A stretch of DNA of 64,000 bases from Aeromicrobium senzhongii (lineage in GTDB: Bacteria; Actinomycetota; Actinomycetes; Propionibacteriales; Nocardioidaceae): positions 1,922,001-1,986,000 of the forward strand of contig NZ_CP060587.1 in NCBI RefSeq assembly GCF_014334735.1, written 5' to 3'. Of the stretch, positions 37,423-49,087 are shown piece after piece. Position 1 is the first letter of the stretch; every line of letters starts with the position of its first letter. The position numbers and the translations under genes are program-made. The notes under the pieces are model-generated. The model was not told the origin of the DNA, ran no database searches, and was given only the letters and a program-made list of their open reading frames with translations.

Positions 37423-38128
37423 GGTCGCCGCCTTCGGTCGCGGCCGGCGCATCGGCGACGGCCGGCACCTGGTCCTCCGGCACGGCCTCGCGCTCGGCGG
37501 TCTCCTGCGCGACCCGCTCGAGCTCGCTGTCGAGGTCGGCCAGGTCGGGGAGCATCGGCGCCAGCTCGGGCAGCTCGTCCAGGCTGCTGAGCCCCATGCG
37601 CTCGAGGAAATAGTTCGTCGTGCCGTACAAGATCGCGCCCGACTCGCCGTCGTGGCCGAGCTCCGTGATGAGCCCTCGCGTCACGAGCGTGCGCACGACG
37701 CCGTCGACGTTCACGCCACGGATCGCGGAGATCCGCGAGCGGCTGATCGGCTGGCGGTAGGCCACGACCGCGAGCGTCTCGAGCGCCGCCTGGCTGAGCT
37801 TGGCCTGCTGGCCCTCGAGCACGAACGCGGCGACGACGTCGGCGTACTCCTCGCGGCTGTAGAACCGCCACCCGCCGGCCAGCTCGCGCAGCTCGAAGCC
37901 CCGGCCCTGCTCGGTGTACTCGGCGGCGAGGTCGCGTAGCGCCTGCTCCACCTCGGCGGGCGGGCGCCCGACGGCCTGCGCCAGCACGAGGTGCTCCAGC
38001 GGCTCGTCGGCGATCATCAGCACGGCCTCGAGGGCGGGGCGCAGCTCGACCGGCGCTCGTTCGGGCTCGACCGGGTTCTGCACCGGCTCGTCCGGCTCGG
38101 TGAACCCCTGCTGGTCAGTCTCGGTCAT
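37415..38128 (-). CDS. scpB: Segregation and condensation protein B
   Basis: 237 residues. Winged-helix kleisin-binding subunit of Smc-ScpAB. Core: LRPALEAVLMIADEPLEHLV, LSQAALETLAVVAYRQPISR, IRGVNVDGVVRTLVTRGLIT and GTTNYFLERMGL. Both termini are acidic and low-complexity. Its ATG lies inside the 3' end of scpA (14-base overlap). Confidence 0.95.
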   Translation of the reverse strand: MTETDQQGFTEPDEPVQNPVEPERAPVELRPALEAVLMIADEPLEHLVLAQAVGRPPAEVEQALRDLAAEYTEQGRGFELRELAGGWRFYSREEYADVVAAFVLEGQQAKLSQAALETLAVVAYRQPISRSRISAIRGVNVDGVVRTLVTRGLITELGHDGESGAILYGTTNYFLERMGLSSLDELPELAPMLPDLADLDSELERVAQETAEREAVPEDQVPAVADAPAATEGGDRG

Positions 38129-39014
38129 CGTCACTTCCGGTCGTCTCATCCACGGTCACTGTCTGCGTAGCCTGCTCGGTTTCCTCGTCCGCAGGCCCCG
38201 GCTCGTCGAACTCGTCCCCCACGTCGATGTCGCCGTCGTCCGAACCCGTCCACCGGACGGTCAACTCCCCCAGCGGGACGGCCTGCTCGAACGACAGCAT
38301 GCCCTCGCGGAACAACTCCAGCAGCGCCAGGAACCGCGCCACCTTGGTCTGGCCGTCGGGCGCGTCCTGGGTGATCGCCCGGAAGGTCAGCGAGCGTTCG
38401 CGACGCAACCGGTCGACCACGAGGTGGGCCTGTTCCCGGACGCTGACCGACGGAGCGTGGAGGTGGGCCAGGTTGACCAGCGGCACCTGCTTGGGCGCCA
38501 GGGCGGCGGCGGCGAGGTCGGCGAGGTCCTGCGCCGTGGCGCGGATCTCGACCTCGGGCAGCAGCGTCGCGAAGCGCGGCTCGAGCGTGACGGCACGCGG
38601 GTGACGCAGTTGCTGGTTCTCGAAGCGCTCGGCGAGGATCGCCGCCACCGTCTTGAACGCGCGGTACTGCATGAGCCGGGCGAAGAGCAGGTCGCGCGCC
38701 TCCAGCAAGGCGAGGTCCTCCTCGTCCTCGACCTCGGCCTGCGGCAGCAGCCGCGCGGTCTTCAGGTCCAGCAGGGTCGCGGCGATCAGCAGGAAGTTCG
38801 TCGTCTGCTCGAGGTCGTCCTCGAGCTCGCGGGTGTAGGCGATGAAGTCCGACGTCACGACCGACAGCGCGACCTCGGTGATGTCGAGCTGGTGCTTGGA
38901 GATCAACTGCAGGAGCAGGTCGAAGGGACCCTCGAAGTTGCCCAGGGTCACCGAGAAGCCGGCGTCGGGGGCGTCGGTGGACGCCGACTCTGCGACGGAC
39001 ACCGAGGAGCTCAT
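38115..39014 (-). CDS. scpA: Segregation and condensation protein A
   Basis: 299 residues, the kleisin that bridges Smc heads. N-terminal Smc-neck-binding helices: LGNFEGPFDLLLQLISKHQL, DITEVALSVVTSDFIAYTRE; the C-terminal winged helix follows (VARFLALLELFREGMLSFEQ). An acidic tail of about 45 residues (DDGDIDVGDEFDEPGPADEE) extends past it. ATG overlaps the RHH-like gene's stop as ATGA. Confidence 0.95.
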   Translation of the reverse strand: MSSSVSVAESASTDAPDAGFSVTLGNFEGPFDLLLQLISKHQLDITEVALSVVTSDFIAYTRELEDDLEQTTNFLLIAATLLDLKTARLLPQAEVEDEEDLALLEARDLLFARLMQYRAFKTVAAILAERFENQQLRHPRAVTLEPRFATLLPEVEIRATAQDLADLAAAALAPKQVPLVNLAHLHAPSVSVREQAHLVVDRLRRERSLTFRAITQDAPDGQTKVARFLALLELFREGMLSFEQAVPLGELTVRWTGSDDGDIDVGDEFDEPGPADEETEQATQTVTVDETTGSDDDRD

Positions 39015-39325
39015 TCCTCGCCGAGGCGACGGGCGAGCTCGCTGTCCGCCCCGCGGGTCTCGAGGTCGGCGAGCGCACCGGCGATCGCCGCACGCACCAG
39101 CCGGCCGCGGTCCACCTTGCGGCCCAGCACGGACCGCAGCTCCAGACGCGCCTGCTCGATCGCCAGGAGCTCGTCGCTGGTGAGGTAGACGGTCATCTTC
39201 TCGTCGTGCTTGACCCGGCCGCTGCCGGCCGGAGGCACGGCGGGCGGGTCCTGGTCGCGACGGCCACTGGGCACGGTGGGCCGGAACAGCTCGTCCGCCC
39301 CGGGCAGGTTCACGCGCCGGGACAC
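39011..39325 (-). CDS. Small ribbon-helix-helix-like protein between parA and scpA
   Basis: 104 residues. The first 35 are Pro/Arg-rich and look disordered. Residues about 39-90 (KHDEKMTVYLTSDELLAIEQ, then ARLELRSVLGRKVDRGRLVR) match the beta-strand, helix, helix pattern of ribbon-helix-helix DNA-binding proteins. It overlaps parA by 16 bases (GTG start) and scpA by ATGA, so ParA, this protein and ScpA are made together. A DNA-binding or adaptor partner for ParA is an inference from architecture and position; the actinobacterial family has no assigned function that I know. Confidence 0.75.
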   Translation of the reverse strand: MSRRVNLPGADELFRPTVPSGRRDQDPPAVPPAGSGRVKHDEKMTVYLTSDELLAIEQARLELRSVLGRKVDRGRLVRAAIAGALADLETRGADSELARRLGEE

Positions 39326-40182
39326 CGCTGCAGCACCTCCTTGGCCAGCTGCCGGTAGGCCTCGGCACCGGGCGAGGTGGGGGCGTACTCGGTGATCGGC
39401 TCGCCGGCGACGGTGGAGTCGGAGAACTTCACCGTGCGGCGGATGACGGTGTGGAACACGGCGTCGCCCCAGCCGTCGACGAGCGTCTGCAGGACCTCGC
39501 GGCCGTGCAGGGTGCGGCTGTCGAACATCGTGCCGAGCAGGCCGATGACCTTGAGGTCGAAGTTCGTGCGGTCACGGACCTTCTCGATCGTCTCGTTGAG
39601 CAGCGCCACGCCGCGCAGGGCGAAGTACTCGCACTCCAGCGGCACGATCACGCCGTCGGACGCGGTGAGGGCGTTGACCGTCAACAGGCCGAGCGAGGGC
39701 TGGCAGTCGATCAGGATCACGTCGTAGTCGCCGCGGACGTCGCGCAGGGCACGCGCCAGGACCTGCTCGCGGCCGACCTCGGTGACCAGGCGCATCTCGG
39801 CCGCCGAGAGGTCGATGTTGGCCGGCACGAGGTCCAGGTTCTTGACGGACGTCTCCATGATGATCTCCTTCATGGAGAGCTCACGGTCCATCAGCACGTG
39901 GTAGATGCTCTGCTCGATCTCGTGGGCGTTGTAGCCCAGTCCGACCGTCAGGGAGCCCTGCGGATCGAAGTCGACGAGCAGGACGCGGCGGCCGGTCTCG
40001 GCCAGTGCGGCACCGAGGTTGATGGTCGTCGTGGTCTTGCCGACGCCACCTTTCTGGTTGCACATCGAGATGACGACGGCGGGGGCCTGAGTCGCTCGGG
40101 GGCCGGGCTCCGGGAGGTCGGGCATCGGGCGACCGGTGGGGCCGAGGGACGTGCTGGGCATAGCGGCCACTGTACCGCTCAC
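39310..40182 (-). CDS. ParA/Soj-like ATPase of the scpAB locus
   Basis: 290 residues. Deviant Walker [18 protein letters not shown], Walker A' [10 protein letters not shown], Walker [15 protein letters not shown]. About 35 N-terminal residues precede the ATPase. It is the paralogue encoded with scpAB (M. tuberculosis Rv1708 position), not the oriC parA. The GTG start overlaps the xerD stop (GTGA); an internal ATG seven codons later is possible. Confidence 0.92.
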   Translation of the reverse strand: MSGTVAAMPSTSLGPTGRPMPDLPEPGPRATQAPAVVISMCNQKGGVGKTTTTINLGAALAETGRRVLLVDFDPQGSLTVGLGYNAHEIEQSIYHVLMDRELSMKEIIMETSVKNLDLVPANIDLSAAEMRLVTEVGREQVLARALRDVRGDYDVILIDCQPSLGLLTVNALTASDGVIVPLECEYFALRGVALLNETIEKVRDRTNFDLKVIGLLGTMFDSRTLHGREVLQTLVDGWGDAVFHTVIRRTVKFSDSTVAGEPITEYAPTSPGAEAYRQLAKEVLQRCPGA

Positions 40183-41108
40183 CCCAGCGCCCGGGGATGG
40201 GACGCCGCGTACGTCTCGCGCAACTTGTCGATCGTCACCAGGGTGTAGATCTGCGTCGTCGTGACGGAGGCGTGACCGAGCAGTTCCTGCACGACCCGGA
40301 CGTCGGCCCCGCCGTCGAGCAGGTGGGTGGCGAAGGAGTGACGCAAGGTGTGCGGCGACACGTCGACCGTCAGGCCGGCACGGCGCGCGGCCTTCGTCAG
40401 CACGGTCCAGGCGCTCTGTCGCGAGAGCCGTCCGCCGCGCGCGTTGAGGAACATCGCCGGACCGCTGCCCGTCGCCGCGGTGAGGTGCGGACGCGCCTTC
40501 GTCAGGTACGCCTCGAGGGCGTCGCGCGCGAAGGACCCGAGCGGAACGATGCGCTGCTTCGAACCCTTGCCCGTCAGAAGGACGGAGGACTGGTCGAGGT
40601 CGACGTCGTCCACGTCCAGGCCGACGGCCTCGGAGATCCGCGCTCCCGTCCCGTAGAGCACCTCCAGCAGGGCACGGTCGCGCAGCGCCAACGCGGTCCC
40701 GGGCTCCCCCGCCGCGACCAGGAGCGCCTCGACGTCCTCGAGCGGCAGGGCCTTCGGCAGCCGGGAGGCCGGTCGCGGCGGCCGGACGGCCGAGCTCACG
40801 TCGTTGGCGACGATCTGCTCGCGCAGGCAGAACTTGTGGAAGCCCCGGACCGCGACGATGGTGCGGGCGACGCTCGACGTGCCCAGCGGCGGGTGGTCCT
40901 CGTCGCCGGTGCGGAGCGCGGCGGCGAAGGCCGTGACGTCCGCCTCGGTGATCGCGGCGGGATCGGTCAGTCCGCGGTCCACCAGGAACGCGGCGTAGCG
41001 ACGCAGGTCGCGGCGGTACGAGGCGAGCGTGTTCTCGGCCAGTCCCCGCTCCACCCCGAGGTGGGACAGGTACTCGGCCACGACGCGCTCGACCGCCGCC
41101 TCGCTCAC
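40179..41108 (-). CDS. xerD: Tyrosine recombinase XerD
   Basis: 309 residues. N-terminal core-binding domain ([20 protein letters not shown]), catalytic Arg in [12 protein letters not shown], Lys in [13 protein letters not shown], HxxR in [19 protein letters not shown], His in [10 protein letters not shown] and Tyr in IYTLV. Position between the NUDIX/pyrG genes and parA is the actinobacterial XerD site. GTG start overlaps the NUDIX stop. Confidence 0.94.
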   Translation of the reverse strand: MSEAAVERVVAEYLSHLGVERGLAENTLASYRRDLRRYAAFLVDRGLTDPAAITEADVTAFAAALRTGDEDHPPLGTSSVARTIVAVRGFHKFCLREQIVANDVSSAVRPPRPASRLPKALPLEDVEALLVAAGEPGTALALRDRALLEVLYGTGARISEAVGLDVDDVDLDQSSVLLTGKGSKQRIVPLGSFARDALEAYLTKARPHLTAATGSGPAMFLNARGGRLSRQSAWTVLTKAARRAGLTVDVSPHTLRHSFATHLLDGGADVRVVQELLGHASVTTTQIYTLVTIDKLRETYAASHPRALG

Positions 41109-41710
41109 GTCCGGGCCACCGCCAAGATGGCGACGATCGTCTTGGCGTCGATGATCCGGCCGTCGAAGCAGGCTGCCACGGCCTCCTCGACGTCGACCCA
41201 CCACTGCGCCATGTCGGCCTCCTCGGCCTCCCGCACGGTGCGATCCGCGTCGGGCACGGGCCGCAGGTCCGTGGCCCGGAAGACGGTGATGCGCTCGGTC
41301 GAGTACCCGACGGTGGGCGCGAGGGTCAGCAGCTCGTGCCACGTGTCGGCCAGCAGGTCGGTCTCCTCGGCCAACTCCCGCGCGGCCGCCACCTGGGCCG
41401 ACTCGCCCTCGACGTCCATGATCCCGGCCGGGATCTCGAGCAGCCGACCACCTTGCGCATGCCGGTACTGCTCGACCAGCAGGATGCGGCGCTGCTCATC
41501 GACCGCCGCGACGGCCACCGCGCTCTTGGGCCGGACCACGACGCGACCGTGACGCCCCTGATCGGGCGCCACGATCGTGTCGACCGTGAGTGTCAGGTAG
41601 TCGTTGTGGAACCCGACCTCGGACGCGGCGACGGGCCAGTGCGTCTCCGGCGGGCGCAACGACGTCGCGAGACGACCGGGCAGCCGCGGGTGAACCATCG
41701 ACTCACTCAC
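41105..41710 (-). CDS. NUDIX hydrolase (ADP-ribose pyrophosphatase-like)
   Basis: 201 residues. The Nudix box is [20 protein letters not shown] followed by ETDL, so the canonical REUxEExGU ends TDL. Upstream: [20 protein letters not shown] and LLEIPAG, typical of ADP-ribose pyrophosphatases; equivalent to M. tuberculosis Rv1700. GTG start; an ATG four codons later is an alternative. Ends 12 bases after... the upstream pyrG stop lies 12 bases before this start region. Confidence 0.92.
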   Translation of the reverse strand: MSESMVHPRLPGRLATSLRPPETHWPVAASEVGFHNDYLTLTVDTIVAPDQGRHGRVVVRPKSAVAVAAVDEQRRILLVEQYRHAQGGRLLEIPAGIMDVEGESAQVAAARELAEETDLLADTWHELLTLAPTVGYSTERITVFRATDLRPVPDADRTVREAEEADMAQWWVDVEEAVAACFDGRIIDAKTIVAILAVART

Positions 41711-41722
41711 CGGCTGCGTCCC

Positions 41723-43501
<1,779 letters not shown>

Positions 43502-43555
43502 CTACCATCGAGCGAGCACCGCGCGGACCGCGCACGCGGGACGCGCCGAGAGTGC

Positions 43556-44425
43556 TCAGTTCGGCACCGGGCCGTCCGCGGCCCGCGACGTGCCCCAGGC
43601 GCCCGATTGACCGGCCGCCTCACGCACCAGCGCCAAGATGGCGGACACGCGTCCCGTGCCGGTGTCGGTGACGTCGACGGTCGAGACGTTCGCGGCGGCG
43701 TCGCTGCCGCGGACCGCGTTGACCACACCGTTCTCGCCGGACGAGACGGGGCCGACCACGGCGACGCCCTGGCTGCCGGCGTCCAGGCTCGTGACGAGGC
43801 TGGAGACGACGGTGCCCTCTCCCCCGGCCGACGCGCCGGACGGACCGGACACGACCAGCGCCAGCTGCGCGGAGCGGTCGGGATCCTGGTCGGGGTCGAG
43901 CAGTCCGCCCTCGACGAAGGCCGAGCGGATCGTGCGCGACGTCTCATCGAGCGCGCCGTCGCCCTTGGCGGCCAGATAGCCCCGGGCGATCGCGGTGCCG
44001 ATCTTGTCGTACGCGCTCGAGGCGGTGGCCGCCTGCGGGTCCGACTGCGTCGCGACGCCCTCGGCGAACTGGCGGTTGGAGGGCGAGAGCAGCTTGGCGG
44101 TCAGCTCGACCTGCCCGGTGACCTGCGCCCCGGAGGTCGTGAGGTTCTCGATCAACGAGTCGACCTCGTTGTCGCGCGCGCCGGGCGTGGTCAGCAGCAG
44201 CACGGTCCGGCCCTTGAGCTTGTCGCGCAGCAGACCCGGCGACGTCAGCGTGGCGTACCCCGCGTCGAAACCCGCCAGGGCGGGACTCACCTCGGCCCGG
44301 TTCGAGTCGGAGGCGGTCGTCACGGCGTCGCTCTCGTCGAGCAGGCCCGCCCCCAGCGCGATGCCGGCGGCGAGTGCCAGCAGCACGGCGGCCAGGGAGA
44401 TGACGTGGTAACGCAGAGTGATCAC
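43556..44425 (-). CDS. SteB/MctB-family protein
   Basis: 289 residues. One N-terminal membrane helix (HVISLAAVLLALAAGIALGA) followed by an extracytoplasmic part with predicted coiled coil. Orthologue position of Rv1698, reported as an outer-membrane copper channel (MctB) in mycobacteria and as SteB, partner of SteA in cell separation, in Corynebacterium. This organism need not have a mycolic outer membrane, so the SteB role seems more likely. GTG overlaps the steA stop (GTGA). Confidence 0.87.
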   Translation of the reverse strand: MITLRYHVISLAAVLLALAAGIALGAGLLDESDAVTTASDSNRAEVSPALAGFDAGYATLTSPGLLRDKLKGRTVLLLTTPGARDNEVDSLIENLTTSGAQVTGQVELTAKLLSPSNRQFAEGVATQSDPQAATASSAYDKIGTAIARGYLAAKGDGALDETSRTIRSAFVEGGLLDPDQDPDRSAQLALVVSGPSGASAGGEGTVVSSLVTSLDAGSQGVAVVGPVSSGENGVVNAVRGSDAAANVSTVDVTDTGTGRVSAILALVREAAGQSGAWGTSRAADGPVPN

Positions 44426-45588
44426 GAGAAGAGTCCTTCGATCCAGGAGGAGAAACGGTCGGTCACGGGCGCGAGCCACTCATGACCGAGAGGGGTAGTG
44501 GCGACGGCGACCGCGACCGCGAGGACACCCGCCAGCAGCAGCAGGAACGGCGTCAGCCAGCTCAACCGCTGGCGCGCGAACCAGGCGACGGCGTGGGCGT
44601 CGACCACCCGCGAGCCGGCGCGCAGACGCGCGATGAAGGTCCCGGCGGCGTCGGCGGTGTCGCCGTCGACGATGTCGACGAGTCGGGACGGGCGCCCGAC
44701 CTGCACGATGACCGCAGCCTCGTGGTGGTCCGCCAGCAGGACGGCGAGATTCTCGGGTGCGCCCGCAGCCGTGAACACGACCGGCTGGCGGCCGTGCGCC
44801 TCGAACAGCTCGGGACGGTCGAGGTGACCGGTGGCCGACACGATCACGACCTCCCCGGATCGCTCGATCATGCGTCCGGAGATGTCGTCCGCCCGGCCCA
44901 CGACCAGATGGGGCCGCAGACCGGCGGCGATCAGGTGCTCGGCACCGGCGCCGACGCCGACCAGCACCGGATCGTGGTCATGGATGAAGGCGCGGATCGA
45001 CTTGAGGTCCCGGGCCGCGTCCGGCGCATCCGCCACGATGACCACCGGACGGTCCTTGATGGTGGTGGCCACGGCCGGAATGCCAGCGCCCTCCAGCAGC
45101 ATTGCGCGGTCGCGACGCAACGTGTCGGCCGCGTTCGTCACGATCGAGTCGAGCTGGTGGGACAGGCCGGAGGACGCGGACTCCACCTGGTCGCGGACCC
45201 GGGACGGCGTCATCTCGATGCCGGTGGCGACGGTGTCCTCTCCCCGGAGCACCACCCCCTCGTCGATCCGCACGACGTCACCGCTGCGCAGCGTCTGCCA
45301 CAGGCCCTCGCCCACCCGGTCCACCAGCAGGACGCCGGCGTCGACCAGCACCTGGGGCCCGAGGTTCGGGTACCGGCCGGACGACGACGGCGAGACGTTG
45401 AGGACCGCGGCGACGCCCCGGTCGACGAGCGACTGGGCGGTGTCGGCCTCGAGGTCGAGCTGGTCCAGCACCACGACGTCCCCCGAACGAACGGACGAGA
45501 GGTCCGCGGGTCCGCGACACAGTCGCGCCGGTCCGACGACGCCGGGCCCGTCGGGCACGGCAGGATTCCTGCGCTTCAAGATGGGCAT
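44422..45588 (-). CDS. steA: SteA-family cytokinesis protein
   Basis: About 388 residues. A large cytosolic region (VVVLDQLDLEADTAQSLVDR, GPQVLVDAGVLLVD, GIPAVATTIKDRPVVIVADA, LRPHLVVGRADDIS) and one C-terminal membrane helix (LTPFLLLLAGVLAVAVAVAT). Equivalent to Rv1697; in Corynebacterium SteA-SteB promote daughter-cell separation. The second ATG (MPILKRR) has GGAAGG upstream and is preferred; an ATG four codons earlier is possible. Coupled to steB. Confidence 0.88.
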   Translation of the reverse strand: MPILKRRNPAVPDGPGVVGPARLCRGPADLSSVRSGDVVVLDQLDLEADTAQSLVDRGVAAVLNVSPSSSGRYPNLGPQVLVDAGVLLVDRVGEGLWQTLRSGDVVRIDEGVVLRGEDTVATGIEMTPSRVRDQVESASSGLSHQLDSIVTNAADTLRRDRAMLLEGAGIPAVATTIKDRPVVIVADAPDAARDLKSIRAFIHDHDPVLVGVGAGAEHLIAAGLRPHLVVGRADDISGRMIERSGEVVIVSATGHLDRPELFEAHGRQPVVFTAAGAPENLAVLLADHHEAAVIVQVGRPSRLVDIVDGDTADAAGTFIARLRAGSRVVDAHAVAWFARQRLSWLTPFLLLLAGVLAVAVAVATTPLGHEWLAPVTDRFSSWIEGLFS

Positions 45589-45662
45589 GATGCCTTCCAT
45601 GCAACCGGCGAACGATGAGAGTTCAACCTCGACACGCCGAGGGGTCGGGGAAAAGGTCGGGC

Positions 45663-47330
45663 TCAGGGAGTGCGGGCCAGGTCGAGCAGCTCGCGGGCGT
45701 GCTGCTGCGCGGCGGAGGAATCGTCCAGACCCGCCAGCATCCGAGCGAGCTCGTCGACCCGGCCCGACTGGTCGAGCCGGATCACGCTGCTGCTGGTGAC
45801 CGTGCCGTCGTCGGACTTGCTGACGATGAAGTGCGCGTCGGCGAACGCCGCGACCTGCGGCAGGTGCGTGACGGCGATGACCTGCGCGTGTTGCGCCAGC
45901 CGCGCCAGCCGCCGGCCGACCTCCACGGCGGTGCGCCCGCCGATCCCGGCATCGACCTCGTCGAAGACCAGGGTGGGCACCGGGTCGCGACCGGCCAGGA
46001 CGACCTCGATCGCGAGCATGAGCCGGGACAGCTCTCCACCACTGGCGGCCCGCGCCAGCGGCCGGGGCTCGGCCCCGCTGTTGGCGGCGAACCAGATGTC
46101 GACGTCGTCGGCCCCGTGGGGACCGGGCTCGCCGCGCACCACCCGCACCTCGAGTTGGGCCGAGGGCAGGGCCAGGTCGGCCAGCTCGGCGCCGACCTCG
46201 CGGGACAGCTGCTCAGCCGCGCTCGTCCTGGCCTCCGTCAACTGCCGGGCGAGGTCCACGACGGTCTCCCGCGTGGTCCGGACGTCCTCCTCCAGGCGCT
46301 CGATCGCGGTGTCGTCCAGATCCAGCTCGAGGACCTCGGCACGGGCGCGCTCGGCCCACGCGATGACCTCGTCCAGACTCGGGCCGTACCGGCGCTGCAG
46401 GGCGGTCAACGCGGCGCGACGGTCCTGGACCGCGGCCAGGCCGCTGGGGTCCAGCTCGATGTCGGCGGCGTACGCGGCGAACTCCGAGGCGATGTCGGTC
46501 AGGTCGATGGAGGCGCGCTTGAGTCGCTCGGCCAGTGCCTCGATCCGCGGGTCGTTGCCGGTCACGGGATCGACCACCGACTGGGCCGCGGCGATCGCGG
46601 CGGCAGCGGAGTGCTCGTCCTCCGACAACACGGTCGACGCACCCGCCGCGGCAGCGGCGAGCGACTCGGCGTGGGCGAGACGGTTCTCGCGCTGGACGAG
46701 CTCCTCGTCCTCCCCCGACTGGGGGTCGACGGCGTCGATCTCGTCCAGGGCGTGCCGCAGGAGGTCCAGCCGCTGCAGGCGCTCGCCGGCGTGGGTGCGC
46801 AGGTCGGTCAACCGCGCCTGCAGCTCGCGCAGACGCTCGTACGCCGGGCGGTACCGCTCGAGCAGGTCGGCGACCGCGCTGCCGGCGAACCGGTCGAGGG
46901 CTCCGCGCTGCTCCTGGGGCCGGACCAGGCGCTGCTGGTCGGACTGGCCGTGCACGGCCACCAACGAGTCGGCCAGGCGCGACAGCAACGCCGCCGGGAC
47001 GGTCGAACCACCGGCCAGCGCGCGGCTGCGGCCCTGACTGGTCAGGACGCGGGCGAGCACGAGCTCGTCGTCGTCGACGTGGCCGCCCGCCTCCTCGACG
47101 AGGGCCGCCACCTCGGGCGTCGCCAGGACCGACGCCTCGATGCGGGCGCGCTCCGCGCCCCGGCGGACGAGGGCCAGGTCGGCCCGCTCACCACGCAGCA
47201 GACCCAGCGCCGTCACGACCATGGTCTTGCCGGCACCGGTCTCGCCGGTGATGACCGTGAAGCCGGGACCGAGGTCGAGCTCGGCCTCCTCGATGACGCC
47301 GAGCGACTCGAGTCGGAGATAACGCCACAT
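45663..47330 (-). CDS. recN: DNA repair protein RecN
   Basis: 555 residues, SMC-like ATPase for double-strand break repair. Walker A GETGAGKT at 29-36, coiled-coil arms through the middle (LRELQARLTDLRTHAGERLQ region and LARQLTEARTSAAEQLSREV), signature ASGGELSRLMLAIE, Walker B LVFDEVDAGIGG and AVTHLPQVA. ATG overlaps the nadK stop (TGATG). tlyA-nadK-recN is the standard arrangement. Confidence 0.97.
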   Translation of the reverse strand: MWRYLRLESLGVIEEAELDLGPGFTVITGETGAGKTMVVTALGLLRGERADLALVRRGAERARIEASVLATPEVAALVEEAGGHVDDDELVLARVLTSQGRSRALAGGSTVPAALLSRLADSLVAVHGQSDQQRLVRPQEQRGALDRFAGSAVADLLERYRPAYERLRELQARLTDLRTHAGERLQRLDLLRHALDEIDAVDPQSGEDEELVQRENRLAHAESLAAAAAGASTVLSEDEHSAAAAIAAAQSVVDPVTGNDPRIEALAERLKRASIDLTDIASEFAAYAADIELDPSGLAAVQDRRAALTALQRRYGPSLDEVIAWAERARAEVLELDLDDTAIERLEEDVRTTRETVVDLARQLTEARTSAAEQLSREVGAELADLALPSAQLEVRVVRGEPGPHGADDVDIWFAANSGAEPRPLARAASGGELSRLMLAIEVVLAGRDPVPTLVFDEVDAGIGGRTAVEVGRRLARLAQHAQVIAVTHLPQVAAFADAHFIVSKSDDGTVTSSSVIRLDQSGRVDELARMLAGLDDSSAAQQHARELLDLARTP

Positions 47331-48250
47331 CAGCGGTCCTCCGCGGCCCGGCGAGCCGCACCGGACGATCCGCGCCAGCCGGCGACGGGAAGCTCGAACT
47401 TGCGCACGAGCCGGTCGGCGAAGGAGGCGGGATGGACACGAGCGAGCCGCACGGGCTCGACACCGCGACGCACCTCGACCCGGGCGCCGATCGGCAGCTC
47501 GGCGGCGCGACGCCCGTCGCACCACAGGATCCCCGACGCCGCGTGTCCGACGACCTCGACCGCCAGCGTGGACTCGGGCGAGACCACCATCGGGCGGGCG
47601 AACAGGGCGTGGGCGCTGATCGGCACCATCAGCAGGGCCGACACCTCGGGCCACACGACCGGTCCCCCGGCACTGAAGTTGTAGGCGGTGGAGCCCGTCG
47701 GCGTGGCGCACACGACACCGTCGCATCCCATGCGCGAGACGGGCCGGCCGTCGATCTCGACGACGACCTCGAGCATCCGCTCACGGGAGGCCTTCTCGAC
47801 GGAGGCCTCGTTCAGGGCCCAGTTCGTGGCGACCATCTCGCCGTTGTGGAAGACCTGGACGTCGACGGTGAGTCGCTCCTCGACGGTCAGACCGCCGGCG
47901 ATGACGTGGCGGGCGACGTCGGCCAGGTCCTCCTCGTCGGCCTCGGCCAGGAAGCCGACGTGGCCGAGGTTCACGCCCAGGAGCGGCGTTCCCGTGCCGC
48001 GGCACAGCTCGGCGGCGCGCAGGATCGTGCCGTCCCCACCGAAGACGACCGCGAGCTCGCAGTCGGTGGCGGCACCCGGTGTCGCGGCCACGGCCACCAG
48101 GTCGACCGCCCCGGCCGCCTCGAGGTACCCGACCTCGTCGGTGAGCGCCCGCACCTCGATCCCGGCGGCCTGCAACGACCTCGCGAAGTCGGCGGCGAGC
48201 TTGGGAGCCCCGTCCCGCAGGACGTGGACCGCGAGCAGCACGCTCCTCAT
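47330..48250 (-). CDS. nadK: NAD kinase
   Basis: 306 residues. GGDGT motif in ELAVVFGGDGTILRAAEL, NLGHVGFLAEAD, ALNEASVEK, GCDGVVCATPTGSTAYNFSA. Phosphorylates NAD to NADP. ATG overlaps the tlyA stop as ATGA; the C-terminal 25 residues are a non-conserved tail. Confidence 0.97.
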   Translation of the reverse strand: MRSVLLAVHVLRDGAPKLAADFARSLQAAGIEVRALTDEVGYLEAAGAVDLVAVAATPGAATDCELAVVFGGDGTILRAAELCRGTGTPLLGVNLGHVGFLAEADEEDLADVARHVIAGGLTVEERLTVDVQVFHNGEMVATNWALNEASVEKASRERMLEVVVEIDGRPVSRMGCDGVVCATPTGSTAYNFSAGGPVVWPEVSALLMVPISAHALFARPMVVSPESTLAVEVVGHAASGILWCDGRRAAELPIGARVEVRRGVEPVRLARVHPASFADRLVRKFELPVAGWRGSSGAARRAAEDR

Positions 48251-49083
48251 GATCCGCTTCCTTCCTTCTGGTTCCCGACCGACAACGGGCCCGCAGCGAC
48301 CGCGGCGCGCGCCGCTGCCTCGTCCGGGGCCGGCGCGTCGGTCCTGAGCCAACAAAAGTACTCGACATTGCCGGCAGGTCCGGGCAACGGACTGGGCGCG
48401 AGACCCCGGGTTCCCCAGCCGCCTGCCCAGGCGGCGGTGGTGACCCCGTGGACCGCGGACGCGTGCAGCTCCGGGTCGCGAACGACGCCGTTCTTGCCGA
48501 GGTTCTCGCGGCCGACCTCGAACTGGGGCTTGACCATCAGCACCATGTCGCCCTCGGGTCGGCACACCCGCATGAGGGCGGGCAGCACCAACGTGAGTGA
48601 GATGAAGGACAGGTCCGAGACGACCAGGTCGACCGGCCCGCCGATGAGCTCGGTGTCGATGGCACGGACGTTCGTCCGGTCGAAGACGTGGACCCGCGGA
48701 TCGGACTGCAGCGCCCAGACCAGCTGGCCGTAGCCGACGTCGACGGCGACGACCTCGCTGACCCCGCGGCGCAGCAGCACGTCGGTGAATCCACCGGTGG
48801 ACGCCCCGGCATCGAGCGCGCGCCGTCCTTCGACGCGCAGGCCCTGCGGCTCGAAGACCTCCAACGCCCCGAGGAGCTTGTGCGCTCCGCGCGAGGCCCA
48901 GCCGGGATCGTCGCCGTCACGGACGACGATCGCCTGGTCGGTGGTGACCTGGGTGGCCGGCTTGCTCGCGGCATTTCCGCCGACGAGCACCCGTCCCTGT
49001 TCGATGAGTCCCGCGGCCTGGTCGCGTGAGCGTGCCAGTCCGCGGCGCACCAGCTCGGCATCGAGCCGCACCCGGCGGCTCAT
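48247..49083 (-). CDS. tlyA: TlyA-family 16S/23S rRNA 2'-O-methyltransferase
   Basis: 278 residues. N-terminal S4 domain (RVRLDAELVRRGLARSRDQA) and FtsJ-like domain: RALDAGASTGGFTDVLL (SAM site), AVDVGYGQL, VSDLSFISL and MVKPQFEVGRE, matching the K-D-K-E type catalytic set. Methylation by TlyA in mycobacteria makes ribosomes capreomycin-sensitive. The C-terminus has a short Ala-rich tail. Confidence 0.95.
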   Translation of the reverse strand: MSRRVRLDAELVRRGLARSRDQAAGLIEQGRVLVGGNAASKPATQVTTDQAIVVRDGDDPGWASRGAHKLLGALEVFEPQGLRVEGRRALDAGASTGGFTDVLLRRGVSEVVAVDVGYGQLVWALQSDPRVHVFDRTNVRAIDTELIGGPVDLVVSDLSFISLTLVLPALMRVCRPEGDMVLMVKPQFEVGRENLGKNGVVRDPELHASAVHGVTTAAWAGGWGTRGLAPSPLPGPAGNVEYFCWLRTDAPAPDEAAARAAVAAGPLSVGNQKEGSGS

Positions 49084-49087
49084 CGAC

